Positions 32,067 through 40,992 of a stretch of DNA of 64,000 bases are shown here, piece after piece. The notes beneath the pieces are model-generated. The model was not told the DNA's origin and did not search any database. It saw nothing but the letters and a program-made list of their open reading frames with translations. Origin of the DNA: Geomonas sp. RF6 (lineage in GTDB: Bacteria > Desulfobacterota > Desulfuromonadia > Geobacterales > Geobacteraceae); NCBI RefSeq assembly GCF_021044625.1, contig NZ_CP087999.1, forward strand, positions 2,435,001-2,499,000, read 5' to 3'. The number at the start of each line of letters is the position of its first letter. Positions within the stretch are counted from its first letter, which is position 1. The position numbers and the translations under genes were made by a program.

Positions 32067-33785
32067 TTAGTCGCGCTCCGCTCCCGCCAGCCTGACCGTG
32101 CGCCAGCGGCGGACGGAGTTGATGATGTAGACCGCTTGCGCCTTTTCCAGGTCCCCCCTCGTCAGCACCCTCTCCCTGATCTCCCCACGCTCCAGCAGCT
32201 CTTCCCGCAGGACTCCCGGGAGGAGGCCGCACTCCCGGGGGGGCGTCAGCAGTTCCCCATCCACCAGTGCCACCACGTTGCTGTTCGCCCCCTCCGTGAT
32301 CTCCCCCCGCTCGTTTACAAAGATCAGTTCGTCGTACTCCGGATGGCGCGCCCTCTCCTCGTCGTACAGCGGCCGGCAGGTCGTCTTGTGGTAGAGGAGG
32401 GGATCGCGGGAGTGCACCGGTATTGAGGCAAAGGCGGCGATCGCGTCTGTCGCGGCGTCTGCGACCGGAGCCGAGGTGCAGTCGAGCCCCCCTCCGCGGT
32501 GCAGCAGGAGCCGCACCTTGTGACTCCCCTGCAGTGTGGAGGCGTGCGCGGTGAGGGCGCGGCGCGCCTCTTCCGTATCGAAGGGGAATGAGAAAAAGGC
32601 GGCAGAGCGGGCCAGCCGGGCCAGGTGCCGTTCCAGGAGGAAGTACTCCCCGTCTAAGAGGAGCGACTCGATGAGGGAGAAGTCCGGTACATCGCTCTGC
32701 GCGAAGCGCGCCTTCCCCAGGCATTCGGCGTGTTCCTCATCCTCCCGGGAGTCGTAGGTGATGCCGCTGCCGATCCCCAGCTCCCCCTGCCCGGTGGAGG
32801 CATCGATGACAGCGGTGCGGATCGCCACGCTGAAGGAGGCCTCCCCTCCGGGGGAGAGGTAGCCGATGCAGCCGGTGTAGAGGGCGCGCGGCACCCCCTC
32901 CAGGTCGGCAATTATCTTCATGCTCCTTCTCTTTGGCGCCCCGGTGATAGAGCCGCAGGGGAAGAGGGCGCAAAAGAGCTCGCGGATGCCGGTTCCCTCC
33001 GGGACCTTTCCCTCTATGGTGGAGGTCAGCTGGTGCACGGTGGACCACGACTCTATGTCGAAGAGGGAGGTCACCGTCACAGAGCCGGTTTGGGCCACCT
33101 TCCCCATGTCGTTTCGCAGAAGATCGACGATCATCAGGTTTTCCGCGCGCTCCTTCGGGCTCCGGCGAAGGCGCTCCTTCATCTCCTCGTCCTCCTCCGT
33201 CCAGCGTCCGCGGGGAGCGGTCCCCTTCATGGGGCGGCAGGTAAGGGTCCCGTCCTGCACGGCGAAGAAGAGCTCCGGGGAGGCGGAGAGAATCGTGAAC
33301 TCCCCGACCACGAGATAGCTTCCGTACGGAGTCGGCTGGAGGCGCATCATGTCGCGGAACCAGGCGAGGGGGTCCCCGGAAAAGGAGAAGCGCTGGCGCA
33401 TGGTGAAGTTCACCTGGTAGCACTCCCCCGCGGCGATGAGCTCCCGTATCTCCCGTACCGATCGGGCGTACTCCTCGGGGGTGACGGACGCCTCCCACCC
33501 GAAGGTGCGGTAGCTTCCGCCAGGGTGCGGCAGTCCCCCCTCGTAGCGTTCGCGGAAGATCCCGAACCAGAGGAGGGGGAAAGGGGATGGCTCGCAGACC
33601 GGGAGAGCGGCGTCCACCCCCGGCGCCGCCTCGTAGCTCACGAACCCTGCGGCGTGCGCCCCGGCGGCGGTCGCCTCCTCCAGGCGCGCCAAAGCAGGGG
33701 CCACCTCCTCGGGACGGTGCGCCGTTATCTCCTCGATGAGGCCGGAAAAGGAGAAGCCGTGCACAAAGGCGCGTACCGGCTTCAT
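32067..33785 (-). CDS. pabB: Aminodeoxychorismate synthase component I / aminodeoxychorismate lyase fusion (PabBC)
   Basis: 572 residues from ATG 33785, which overlaps the stop of the upstream gene (ATGA); a longer frame to 33821 is unlikely. N-terminal PabB (about 1-350): 'CYQVNFTMRQRFSF', 'LSASPELFF', 'CRPMKGTAPRGR', 'ENLMIVDLLRNDMGKVAQTGSV', 'CGSITGAPKRRSMKII', 'GIGSGITYDS'. C-terminal PabC, a branched-chain aminotransferase-like PLP enzyme (about 370-572): 'YHKTTCRPLYDEE', 'FVNERGEITEGANSNVVAL'. Together they turn chorismate and ammonia into 4-aminobenzoate for folate. The glutaminase (PabA) is not in the window. Confidence 0.93.
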   Translation of the reverse strand: MKPVRAFVHGFSFSGLIEEITAHRPEEVAPALARLEEATAAGAHAAGFVSYEAAPGVDAALPVCEPSPFPLLWFGIFRERYEGGLPHPGGSYRTFGWEASVTPEEYARSVREIRELIAAGECYQVNFTMRQRFSFSGDPLAWFRDMMRLQPTPYGSYLVVGEFTILSASPELFFAVQDGTLTCRPMKGTAPRGRWTEEDEEMKERLRRSPKERAENLMIVDLLRNDMGKVAQTGSVTVTSLFDIESWSTVHQLTSTIEGKVPEGTGIRELFCALFPCGSITGAPKRRSMKIIADLEGVPRALYTGCIGYLSPGGEASFSVAIRTAVIDASTGQGELGIGSGITYDSREDEEHAECLGKARFAQSDVPDFSLIESLLLDGEYFLLERHLARLARSAAFFSFPFDTEEARRALTAHASTLQGSHKVRLLLHRGGGLDCTSAPVADAATDAIAAFASIPVHSRDPLLYHKTTCRPLYDEERARHPEYDELIFVNERGEITEGANSNVVALVDGELLTPPRECGLLPGVLREELLERGEIRERVLTRGDLEKAQAVYIINSVRRWRTVRLAGAERD

Positions 33786-34639
33786 TGGCGACCCGTGGCG
33801 CAGATAGAGCGTATGGCGCACGACAGGCAGGTCTCACGGTCCTTCCCGTCGCACCCCTCCGAGATCCCCAGGTGGCAGAGGGAGAAGTCGTACTTCACCG
33901 GGTCGTGCGGGTCGAGTTCCCTGAGACGGGCGGTGATCTCCCGGGCCATGCGCCAGTCTCCCTGCCTGCGGCTCGTGAAGCCGAGCAGGCGGCAGATGCG
34001 CTGGATGTGGGCGTCGACCGGAATCACCAGCTGGCTCGGGCTCACCCCGCGCCACAGCCCCAGGTCGATCCCGTCGGCGGGACGCACCATCCAGCGCAGG
34101 TACATGCACAGCCTCTTGCAGGCGCTCCCGGACGCGGGGGAGGGGAAGAAGAAGGGGAAGTAGGAGTCGGCTGGAATCTCCTCGTCTCCAAACACATCGC
34201 AGAGGTCGAGCGCCTTCAGCGACGCGCTGAACCCGGTGAGGGAGGGGGTGAGATCCTCCGCCGCGGGATCATGAAAGCGCAGGAACCACCCTTCGATGGA
34301 GCCCGACTCCCGGATCATGGTGCGGCACACGCAAAGAAGCGCGCACAGGTCGCGGCCGTCGTTGAATCGGTGCTTGAAGCGGGAGAAGAGAAGCTTTCCC
34401 TCCTCAGGGTCGAAGCGCTCCACGAAGCGCCGCGGCGAGGGCCCCATCTCTTTAAAGATCGACTCCAGGTTCCGCCTGATTATCTTCACGTTGCCGTAGG
34501 CGAAGGCGGCGGCGATGAAGCCGACCACCTCCTGGTCTTTTCCGTCATGGTAGCGGTGGCAGAAAGAAAGTGGATCGTTGGCGAGATGCTCGGTGGAGCG
34601 GGCTGCGTACAGCGCCTCCAGCACGGTTTTCAGCTCCAA
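33782..34639 (-). CDS. TIGR02757 (DUF2400) family protein
   Basis: 285 residues. The frame extends to 34717, but GGAGG at 34644-34648 lies 4 nt before a TTG at 34639, giving (M)ELKTVLEALYAARSTEHL, the usual start of this family; I choose it. Features: 'DPLSFCHRYHDGKDQEVVGFIAAAFAYGNVKII', 'RFKHRFNDGRDLCALL', 'CKRLCMYLRWMVR', 'LVIPVDAHIQRICRLLGF' and a C-terminal cysteine set (CHLG...CDGK...CLSC...C) probably for an Fe-S cluster. The helix-hairpin-helix arrangement is related to base-excision glycosylases, but no activity is proven. It overlaps pabBC by 4 nt. Confidence 0.9.
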   Translation of the reverse strand: MELKTVLEALYAARSTEHLANDPLSFCHRYHDGKDQEVVGFIAAAFAYGNVKIIRRNLESIFKEMGPSPRRFVERFDPEEGKLLFSRFKHRFNDGRDLCALLCVCRTMIRESGSIEGWFLRFHDPAAEDLTPSLTGFSASLKALDLCDVFGDEEIPADSYFPFFFPSPASGSACKRLCMYLRWMVRPADGIDLGLWRGVSPSQLVIPVDAHIQRICRLLGFTSRRQGDWRMAREITARLRELDPHDPVKYDFSLCHLGISEGCDGKDRETCLSCAIRSICATGRQ

Positions 34640-34735
34640 GGTGCCTCCGGGAGGGGTGTTCCTCTGTTGAAGAAAGGAAAGGAACTGGTAGATTATCATA
34701 TGGTTACGGGACCTCAAAGATTAAAAGGAGGCAGT

Positions 34736-35104
34736 ATGAATCTTGCGGAGTTATTTCCCGAGGGGGGGCGCGGGGTCATAGGGACTGCGGACGCGCAGGG
34801 GCAGGTCGACCTTGCGGTCTTTGCCATACCGCACATAGTGGATGAGGAGACGCTGGCCTGGGGAGTAGGGGAGGGGAGGACGTACCACAACCTGAAGGAG
34901 AACGCGAAGGCGAGCTACCTGTACATCGCGCCGACGCGGGGGTACAACGGGTGGAGACTGACGCTCAGCTTGAAGGAGATGGGGGAGGGGGCGCTGCTGG
35001 AGGAGATCAGGGCGCGGGCGGCGAAGAACAGCTGGGTGCAGGACGTCTCGGAGATAAAGCACGTCCTCTATTTCAAGGTCGACGAGGTGCGGCCGCTGGT
35101 CTAG
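34736..35104 (+). CDS. Pyridoxamine 5'-phosphate oxidase-like FMN-binding protein
   Basis: 122 residues from ATG 34736 with AAAAGGAGG upstream. Split-barrel pattern: 'GVIGTADAQGQVDLAVFAIPHIVDEETLAWGV', 'TYHNLKENAKASYLYI', 'YNGWRLTLSLKEM', 'KHVLYFKVDEVRPLV'. Small proteins of this type bind FMN or related flavins; substrates are usually unknown. It is convergent with dtd, with the stop codons adjacent. Confidence 0.8.
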   Translation: MNLAELFPEGGRGVIGTADAQGQVDLAVFAIPHIVDEETLAWGVGEGRTYHNLKENAKASYLYIAPTRGYNGWRLTLSLKEMGEGALLEEIRARAAKNSWVQDVSEIKHVLYFKVDEVRPLV

Positions 35105-35554
35105 CTACTTCCCTTTGGGGCTTTCCAGGACGAAGGTGACGGGGCCGTCATTTACGAGGCTCACCGCCATGTCCGTCTGGAAGATCCCGGTTTGCACCGG
35201 TACACCCGCCTCCCACACCTTCCCGATGAAGTAGCTGTACAGGCGGTTCGCCTCCTCCGGATCGGCCGCGGTATCGAAAGAGGGGCGCCTCCCCTTGCTG
35301 CAGTTTCCCGCCAGGGTGAACTGGGAAACGGCGAGGATGGCGCCTCCGACCTGCGCCACCGATAGGTTCATCTTCCCCTCGTCGTCCTGAAAGATGCGCA
35401 GGTTGGCGATCTTGTCGGCGAGCCAGTCGGCGTCGCGGGTCGCATCCCCCACCTCCACCCCGAGCAGGACGACGATTCCGTGGCCGATCTCGCCAACTAT
35501 CCGCCCCTCGACCTTCACGTGCGCTTCCTTTACCCTCTGCAGCACCGCCTTCAC
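35105..35554 (-). CDS. dtd: D-aminoacyl-tRNA deacylase
   Basis: 149 residues, ATG at 35554. Complete DTD: '[37 protein letters not shown]', catalytic '[20 protein letters not shown]', '[10 protein letters not shown]', and the specificity loop '[15 protein letters not shown]' with the Gly-Pro motif that rejects L-amino acids. It removes D-amino acids (and glycine from tRNA-Ala) from charged tRNA. The start overlaps the stop of the macro-domain gene by 4 nt, so the two are coupled. Confidence 0.95.
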   Translation of the reverse strand: MKAVLQRVKEAHVKVEGRIVGEIGHGIVVLLGVEVGDATRDADWLADKIANLRIFQDDEGKMNLSVAQVGGAILAVSQFTLAGNCSKGRRPSFDTAADPEEANRLYSYFIGKVWEAGVPVQTGIFQTDMAVSLVNDGPVTFVLESPKGK

Positions 35555-36069
35555 GGAATTATCTCTTCGTACTGCTGACGGTACACCGCGAGTGCCTGCG
35601 GCGAGTAGACGACGAGGAGGACCTTCGCGAGCTCCGGGTAGTGCCGCACCGCTTCCTTCGTTTCCTCAAGTGCTATGCGGCACGCCTTCTCCATCGGGTA
35701 GCCGTACACCCCGGCGCTGATGGCGGGGAAGGCGAGGGTAGTGAGGCCGTTTTCGTGGGCGATTCTGAAGGAGTTGCGGTAGCAGCTTCTTAAGAGCTCC
35801 GGCTCCCCCTTCCCCCCCCCGTGCCAGACCGGGCCGACCGTGTGGATGACGTGCTTTGCGGGGAGGCGATAACCCTTCGTGATCTTCGCCTCGCCGGTGC
35901 GGCACCCCATGAGGGTGCTGCACTCCGCCACGAGCTGCGGGCCCGCGGCCCGGTGGATGGCGCCGTCCACCCCGCCGCCGCCGAGGAGTGTGCTGTTCGC
36001 GGCATTGATGATGGCGTCCACTTCGAGGCGGGTGATGTCGGTCAGCACGATCTCGATCTTTTCTCGCAT
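35551..36069 (-). CDS. Macro-domain protein (O-acetyl-ADP-ribose deacetylase type)
   Basis: 172 residues, ATG at 36069 with GGAGAGC upstream. Macro fold with the catalytic loop '[27 protein letters not shown]' (Asn and Asp conserved), '[22 protein letters not shown]' and the phosphate loop '[16 protein letters not shown]'. Such enzymes hydrolyse O-acetyl-ADP-ribose or remove ADP-ribose from proteins. It sits in a run with nfo and dtd, 18 nt after nfo. Confidence 0.93.
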   Translation of the reverse strand: MREKIEIVLTDITRLEVDAIINAANSTLLGGGGVDGAIHRAAGPQLVAECSTLMGCRTGEAKITKGYRLPAKHVIHTVGPVWHGGGKGEPELLRSCYRNSFRIAHENGLTTLAFPAISAGVYGYPMEKACRIALEETKEAVRHYPELAKVLLVVYSPQALAVYRQQYEEIIP

Positions 36070-36087
36070 GCTCTCCTCGCCCTCCCG

Positions 36088-36939
36088 TCAGGGAGCGATC
36101 AGCGCCCGCAGGGCCTTCAGGTTTATCTCGTCCATTTCGTCGTTGTCCCCCTTGGGGGTCTCGATGATCTTTGGCGCCGCTGCCAGCGCCGGGTCGTTGA
36201 GGATGAAGCGGAACGGCTCGAGCCCCAGCATCCCTGCCCCGATGTGCTCGTGGCGGTCCACCTTGCAGCCGAGCCCCTTCTTGGAGTCGTTCAGGTGGAG
36301 GCACCCGACCCGGGAGAGCCCGATGGTGCGGTCAACCTCCTCCATGGTGCGGAGGTAGCCGTCCCGGTCGGTGATGGGGTAGCCTGCCGCGAAGGCGTGG
36401 CAGGTGTCGATGCAGACGCCGAAGCGGTCCTTGAAGGCGGTCCCCTCCATGATCTGCTTCAGCTGCTCGAAGTTGTACCCGAGGTACGTCCCCTGCCCCG
36501 CGGTGTTTTCCAGGAGGACGAGCCCGGTGTACTGGGGCACCCTCTGGAAGAGCTCGTCGAACGCTTCGCAGATGCGCCGGATCCCGATCGCCTCCCCGTC
36601 GCCGTTGTGGGCGCCGGGATGCATGACGATCTTGTTGATGCCGAGCGCCGCGCAGCGTTGCATCTCCTGGGCGAAGCTCTCCAGGCTCTTGTCCCGCCCC
36701 TCTCCCGGTGCCGCAGCGAGGTTGATGAGGTAGATGTCGTGGCTGATCGCCTCGTGGAGCCCGGAGGCGGCGAAGTTCTGTCTGAAGAGGGCGGCGTCAT
36801 CCTTCGTGGGGATCTTGCCGAGCCAGCGGTTGGCGTTCTGGGTGAAGAACTGGATTACGCGGCAGCCCGATTTCACCCCCCTCTCGGGGGCGTTGAAGAT
36901 TCCCCCCGCGATGGAGACGTGTGCACCTAGGAGATCCAT
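36088..36939 (-). CDS. nfo: Endonuclease IV (apurinic/apyrimidinic endonuclease)
   Basis: 283 residues, ATG at 36939. Nfo TIM barrel: 'LLGAHVSIAGGIFNAPERG', 'QFFTQNANRW', 'INKIVMHPGAHNG', 'LVLLENTAGQGTYLG', 'FGVCIDTCHAFAAGYPI', 'VGCLHLNDSKKGLGCKVDRHEHIGAG'. The three-zinc ligands (His, His, Glu, Asp, His, His, Asp, Glu) are all in place. It cleaves DNA at abasic sites. It starts one nt after the HIT gene stop region on the same strand, so it is likely co-transcribed with it. Confidence 0.95.
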   Translation of the reverse strand: MDLLGAHVSIAGGIFNAPERGVKSGCRVIQFFTQNANRWLGKIPTKDDAALFRQNFAASGLHEAISHDIYLINLAAAPGEGRDKSLESFAQEMQRCAALGINKIVMHPGAHNGDGEAIGIRRICEAFDELFQRVPQYTGLVLLENTAGQGTYLGYNFEQLKQIMEGTAFKDRFGVCIDTCHAFAAGYPITDRDGYLRTMEEVDRTIGLSRVGCLHLNDSKKGLGCKVDRHEHIGAGMLGLEPFRFILNDPALAAAPKIIETPKGDNDEMDEINLKALRALIAP

Positions 36940-36940
36940 G

Positions 36941-37360
36941 TCATACCTTTTGCAGAGCGAGCCTGACCTGTGCTACCCGGTCGGCGTACTCCTCCTTTTC
37001 CAGAATGAGCTCCTGGTGCGGCTCGCTCCACTGCGGGCGGGGCCACAAGGGGTCCGTCTTCCTGCGCGGCACGATGTGCCAGTGCATGTGCGGCGCCATG
37101 TTCCCCAGCAGCTCGTAGTTGATTTTATCCGGGAGAAACAGGTTGTAAAGCGCGTGTGCGACGGCGTTTACCTCCGCCATGACCTCGTCCCGGGTGGTCG
37201 GCTCGAGGTGGAAGAGCTCCGTCACGTGGGCTTTGAGATAGACGAAGCAGTAGCCGGTGAAGAACTGGTCACGGTTGAGGGAGACGTAGCAGTGGCGCAG
37301 CTCCGCGATGCGCAGCTCAGGCTCGTCCTCCCACTTGCTGCAGATCGGGCAGCCGGTCAT
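36941..37360 (-). CDS. HIT-family protein
   Basis: 139 residues from ATG 37360 with GGAGCACATC upstream; the frame to 37528 runs into dapF and has no site. 'CPICSKW' at the N-terminus, 'GYCFVYLKAHVTELFHLEP', and the histidine triad 'HMHWHIVPR'. HIT proteins hydrolyse or transfer nucleotides (Ap4A, AMP-lysine and others). It leads the nfo-macro-dtd run. Confidence 0.9.
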   Translation of the reverse strand: MTGCPICSKWEDEPELRIAELRHCYVSLNRDQFFTGYCFVYLKAHVTELFHLEPTTRDEVMAEVNAVAHALYNLFLPDKINYELLGNMAPHMHWHIVPRRKTDPLWPRPQWSEPHQELILEKEEYADRVAQVRLALQKV

Positions 37361-37422
37361 GATGTGCTCCTTTTCATGGGCTGGGGGCGTGGTGGCCCGG
37401 CGTTGTGGCGTCCGACCGGTCA

Positions 37423-37449
37423 GACCAGTCGGACCAGTCGGACCAGTCA
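37423..37449. repeat. Three 9-bp tandem repeats (GACCAGTCG)
   Basis: GACCAGTCG twice and GACCAGTCA between dapF and the HIT gene. Compared by rotation with the unit at 18055 (GACAGGTCG), two of nine bases differ. Confidence 0.7.
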
Positions 37450-37455
37450 GGCGAT

Positions 37456-38292
37456 CTACAAGTTGATCTCGCCGGAGTACACCTCCACCGCCGGCCCGGT
37501 CATGTACACGTTGCCGTCCTCGGCCCACTCCATCTCGAGGTCGCCGCCGCTCAGGTGGTTCAGGATCTTCTTCTCCGTCAGCCCGTTCAGGATGCAGGCG
37601 GCGGTCACCGCGCTCGCCCCGGTGCCGCAGGCCAGCGTTTCTCCCGCACCGCGCTCCCAGGTCCGCTGGCGCACTTCGGTCCGGGAAATCACCTGCACAA
37701 ATTCCACATTGGTCCGGCGCGGGAACAGCTCGTGGTTCTCGATGAGCGGGCCGTACTTCGCCACCTGGAAGTTCTCCAAGTCGTCCACGAAGATCACGCA
37801 GTGGGGGTTCCCCATGGAGGCGCAGGTGATCCGGAAGGTCGTGTGCAGGATGTTCAGCGGCTCGTCGATGACCTTTGCCTCCGGCTCCCCGAGCATCGGG
37901 ATCTCTGCCCTGGTCAGCCTCGGCGGCCCCATGTTAACCCGCACCCGATCCACGGTGCCGTCCGCGGCGGTGAAAAGCTGCAGGGTGAGGATGCCAGCGC
38001 CGGTCTCCGCGGTGATCTCCTTCTTCTCGACTATGCCGTGGTCAAAGGCGTACTTCGCGACGCAGCGGATGCCGTTGCCGCACATCTCCGACTCGGAGCC
38101 GTCCGAGTTGAACATCCTCATGCGCACATCCGCCACCTCCGACGGCATGATGAGAATGAGGCCGTCAGAGCCGATCCCGAAGTTGCGGTTCGATACCTTT
38201 ATCGCCACCGAAGCCGGATCTTCCACCGTCTCGGTAAAGCAGTTGACGTAGACGTAGTCGTTTCCTGCGCCCTGCATCTTGGTGAATTTCAT
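37456..38292 (-). CDS. dapF: Diaminopimelate epimerase
   Basis: 278 residues from ATG 38292; the frame extends to 38391 but the family starts '[19 protein letters not shown]'. Both catalytic cysteines are present: '[14 protein letters not shown]' and '[12 protein letters not shown]'. It converts LL- to meso-diaminopimelate for lysine and peptidoglycan. Normal length. Its promoter region is 38293-38480, shared with the divergent small gene. Confidence 0.95.
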   Translation of the reverse strand: MKFTKMQGAGNDYVYVNCFTETVEDPASVAIKVSNRNFGIGSDGLILIMPSEVADVRMRMFNSDGSESEMCGNGIRCVAKYAFDHGIVEKKEITAETGAGILTLQLFTAADGTVDRVRVNMGPPRLTRAEIPMLGEPEAKVIDEPLNILHTTFRITCASMGNPHCVIFVDDLENFQVAKYGPLIENHELFPRRTNVEFVQVISRTEVRQRTWERGAGETLACGTGASAVTAACILNGLTEKKILNHLSGGDLEMEWAEDGNVYMTGPAVEVYSGEINL

Positions 38293-38480
38293 GTAAAGCC
38301 TCCGGGTTAATGTATCACTCTCTAATAACAAAAAGGTTGTGCCGCAACAAGAAAAAAGCGGCGCCTCCCCCGCTTCGACGCCCGCCTCCACTGTACCCGC
38401 GCCCCATGCCGCGCCGGCCGCTCTTTCGGTTGACCGGCCGCCGCCATTTCTCTATCATCGTGCCAGTAAAGGGAGGGGTT

Positions 38481-38690
38481 ATGGAACTCAAAAACAGGAT
38501 GTGGATGAACGGGAACCTCGAGTGGTTTGCCTATCTCGGCGAGCACGAGGTCTTCCTCGGGAGCCGCGAGGTTCCCTACCCCCTCGAGGAGGGGGACAGC
38601 TGGGTCAATGTCTACGGCGACCGCTTCGAGGTGCGGGACGGGGAGATCCTCCTCCTGGGGAGGACCGACCCTCCGGAGCGTGCCTGGTAA
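38481..38690 (+). CDS. Small protein of unknown function
   Basis: 69 residues from ATG 38481 with GGGAGGGG upstream. It reads as one small beta domain ('MELKNRMWMNGNLEWFAYLGEHEVFLGSREVP', 'DSWVNVYGDRFEVRDGEILLLGRTD'). The strong ribosome site and clean frame support a real gene. No family recognised. Confidence 0.65.
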   Translation: MELKNRMWMNGNLEWFAYLGEHEVFLGSREVPYPLEEGDSWVNVYGDRFEVRDGEILLLGRTDPPERAW

Positions 38691-38793
38691 CGCCACTTTG
38701 CAGGTAGAGAATGCCTTCCGCTGTCCCTTTATATTGTTGACATGGTGGATGTGGTATTGTAGGCTCGCCCTACCATAATTGGGGAGTACTGCC

Positions 38794-39252
38794 ATGAGAC
38801 TATCCACCAAAAGCCGTTACGGACTGCGAGCACTCTTTGACATCGCCTACAACGCGGGGACGCAGCCCGCGCAGATCCAGGACATCTCCCGCCGCCAGGA
38901 AATCTCTCCGCGCTACCTGGAGCAGATCTTTCAGGGGCTCAAAAAGAGCGGCATCCTGAAGAGCAAGAGGGGACCTCAGGGGGGGTACTGCCTGGCCAGA
39001 AGCCCGGAGGAGATCACGGTGCAGGATGTGATCGAGGCGACGGAAGGGGATACCCTTCTGGTGGACTGCTCCGGTAAAGGCGGGAAGGAGTGCGGTTTCG
39101 ACGGCACCTGCGTGACGCAGACGGTCTGGGAGGAGTCGAACCAGAAGCTGAACGAGTTCTTCTCCTCCATCACGCTGAAGACGCTCTGCGAGCGGGGCGA
39201 GGCGCTGGGGATCAAGAGGGAGCAGGATCACCGCTTCATGTATTTTATCTAA
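38794..39252 (+). CDS. iscR: Rrf2-family regulator, IscR-like
   Basis: 152 residues from ATG 38794 with GGGGAG upstream. Winged helix 'MRLSTKSRYGLRALFDIAYN', 'DISRRQEISPRYLEQIFQGLKKSGILKSKRGPQGGYCLARSPEEITVQDVIEA', then three cysteines in 'VDCSGKGGKECGFDGTCVTQTVW' that match the [2Fe-2S] ligands of IscR. It likely controls Fe-S or cysteine genes; no isc genes follow here, larE does. A weak promoter TTGACA (38737), 17 nt, TAGGCT lies upstream. The paralog CymR is an alternative, but it lacks these cysteines. Confidence 0.85.
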   Translation: MRLSTKSRYGLRALFDIAYNAGTQPAQIQDISRRQEISPRYLEQIFQGLKKSGILKSKRGPQGGYCLARSPEEITVQDVIEATEGDTLLVDCSGKGGKECGFDGTCVTQTVWEESNQKLNEFFSSITLKTLCERGEALGIKREQDHRFMYFI

Positions 39253-39302
39253 ACTACAGGCGCGCCACCGGACTTGCGGGGGCGGTCGCCTCTGAAGGTA
39301 CC

Positions 39303-40118
39303 ATGGATACACTGCACCAGAAATACCAGCACCTGAAAGACATGATCGCCGAGATGGGCTCTCTCGTTGTCGCCTTCTCCGGAGGGGTCGATTCCACCTT
39401 CCTCCTGAAAGTGGCGCACGATACGCTGGGGGACCGGGTGCTGGCGATTACCGCCACCTCCCCGACCTACCCCGAGTCCGAGTACCGTGAGGCGTGCGCC
39501 CTCGCCGAGAGGATCGGGGCGCGCCAGCTGACGGTGGAGTCGAACGAGCTGGAGATCCCCGGCTTCTCCGAAAACCCGCGCAACCGCTGCTACCACTGCA
39601 AGAGCGAGCTCTTCTCTATCTGCGTGGAGAAAGGGCGCGAGCTCGGCTTCTCCTTCGTGGCGGACGGCAGCAATACGGACGATCTGGGGGACTACCGCCC
39701 GGGGCGCACCGCAGCATGCGAATTGAAGGTCCGCTCCCCCCTCCTGGAGGCGGGGCTCTCCAAGTCCGAGGTGCGCGAGCTGAGCCGCGAGCTGAACCTC
39801 CCGACCTGGGAGAAGCAGCCGTACGCCTGCCTTGCCAGCCGATTCCCCTATGGGGTGGAGATCACTCCGGAGCGTCTGAAGCAGGTCGAGGCGTGCGAGG
39901 AATTTTTGAAAGGGGAGGGGTTCAGGACCTACCGGGTGCGGTTTCACCTGGAGACGGCGCGTATCGAGCTCTCGGAAGAGGAGCTGCCGCGCCTGCTTGA
40001 GCCGGAACTGAGGAAGCGTGTCCTCTCCTTCTTCAAGGGGCGCGGCTTTACCTACGTGGCGCTCGACCTGCAGGGGTACCGCAGCGGAAGCATGAACGAG
40101 ACGAGCGCGGAGTCCTAG
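39303..40118 (+). CDS. larE: ATP-dependent sacrificial sulfur transferase LarE
   Basis: 271 residues from ATG 39303 (MDTLHQKYQHLKDMI). PP-loop 'VVAFSGGVDSTFLLKVAHDTLG', 'NPRNRCYHCKSELF', 'ADGSNTDDLGDYRPG', 'RSPLLEAGLSKSEVRELSRELNLPTWEKQPYACLASRFPYG'. In LarE of Lactobacillus a cysteine in this last region gives up its sulfur to build the nickel-pincer nucleotide of lactate racemase. No larB or larC is adjacent, so the role here may be another sulfur insertion. It follows iscR by 50 nt and overlaps the hsp20 stop convergently. Confidence 0.88.
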   Translation: MDTLHQKYQHLKDMIAEMGSLVVAFSGGVDSTFLLKVAHDTLGDRVLAITATSPTYPESEYREACALAERIGARQLTVESNELEIPGFSENPRNRCYHCKSELFSICVEKGRELGFSFVADGSNTDDLGDYRPGRTAACELKVRSPLLEAGLSKSEVRELSRELNLPTWEKQPYACLASRFPYGVEITPERLKQVEACEEFLKGEGFRTYRVRFHLETARIELSEEELPRLLEPELRKRVLSFFKGRGFTYVALDLQGYRSGSMNETSAES

Positions 40119-40525
40119 CGCTTCTTCTTCGGGATGGTGACGGTGAGGACGCCGCAGTCGAGCTCGGTACCGATTTGTTTCGCTTCGAGCTCCATGGGGA
40201 AGGCGAACGTCCTCTGGAAAGGGCCGTACGAGCGCTCGATGCGGTGGAAGTTCTCCTTGCGCGCCTCGTGGTTGTGCCTGCGCTCCCCCCTGATGGTGAG
40301 GGTTCCCTTCTCAACCTTCACATCGACATCGCTAAGCTCCAGATCGGGGAGCTCCACCTTCACGGTGACCGAGCCGTCGTCCTCGTAGATGTCGGCGGCC
40401 GGCTGCCACACCCCTTCGCGCAACTCCTCCCCCAGCTCCTTTCTCCAGGCCAGGTCCAAAAGCCGGTTCATCTTGTCCTGCATGCTGCGCAACTCACCGA
40501 GCGGGTTGTACTTGACGATCGCCAT
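40115..40525 (-). CDS. Small heat-shock protein (Hsp20/alpha-crystallin)
   Basis: 136 residues, ATG at 40525 with AGGAGGGGA upstream. N-terminal 'MAIVKYNPLGELRSMQDKMNRLLD', alpha-crystallin domain 'WQPAADIYEDDGSVTVKVELPDLELSDVDVKVEKGTLTIRGERRH' to 'GPFQRTFAFPMELEAKQIGTELDCGVLTVTIPKKKR'. ATP-independent holdase chaperone. The tail ends in basic residues without a clear IxI motif beyond LTVTI. 47 nt downstream of a terminator of the small gene at 40629. Confidence 0.93.
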   Translation of the reverse strand: MAIVKYNPLGELRSMQDKMNRLLDLAWRKELGEELREGVWQPAADIYEDDGSVTVKVELPDLELSDVDVKVEKGTLTIRGERRHNHEARKENFHRIERSYGPFQRTFAFPMELEAKQIGTELDCGVLTVTIPKKKR

Positions 40526-40572
40526 TTAATCCCCTCCTGTAGCCGGTTTAAGCGTTCTCGTGGAGTAATCAT

Positions 40573-40605
40573 AAAAAGGGGAGGAGGCGCCTGCCCCCTC
40601 CCCTT
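40573..40605 (-). terminator. Rho-independent terminator of the 57-residue gene
   Basis: On the minus strand AAGGGGAGG...CCTCCCCTT followed by TTTA. Separates the small gene from hsp20. Confidence 0.75.
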
Positions 40606-40628
40606 CGATACTTTTCGTGCCCTCTTTC

Positions 40629-40802
40629 CTAGTGTCTCTTCCCCTTCGGGATGCTGTGCTTCAGTTTTTTGGAGCCGTCATAGAGGGTTTGTTTTGTCAG
40701 CTCCCGTTGTGCTTTCAGGTCTTTTTTCTCGTAGTCGCTTGCCAGGTTCGCTTCCAACTGCTGTGCCAGTTCTTCGATGACTGCTTCTTCATTCTGTGCC
40801 AT
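40629..40802 (-). CDS. Small charged protein, 57 residues
   Basis: ATG at 40802 with AAAAGGGGAT 5 nt upstream, stop TAG at 40631-40629, own terminator. It reads MAQNEEAVIEELAQQLEAN, then LASDYEKKDLKAQREL, TKQTLYDGSKKLKHSIPKGKRH. The first half is acidic and helical, the end is basic. No family recognised. Position next to hsp20 hints at a stress role, but that is a guess. The strong ribosome site and terminator make it a likely real gene. Confidence 0.65.
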   Translation of the reverse strand: MAQNEEAVIEELAQQLEANLASDYEKKDLKAQRELTKQTLYDGSKKLKHSIPKGKRH

Positions 40803-40992
40803 GCTGATCCCCTTTTAGGCCTGGTTGATAGTGATGCGTGGACTACTTATCGACCGTTAGAGCACCCTCCTTTGGAGATTTTTTTGTCTTTATCATAACA
40901 TTTCAACCCCGTATTGCAACCGTTCTTTGCCCTTGAAGGTGCCCCGGAGATCGGCTACTATGGGCATTTATCACGTCCCGAGAGGTGGATTA

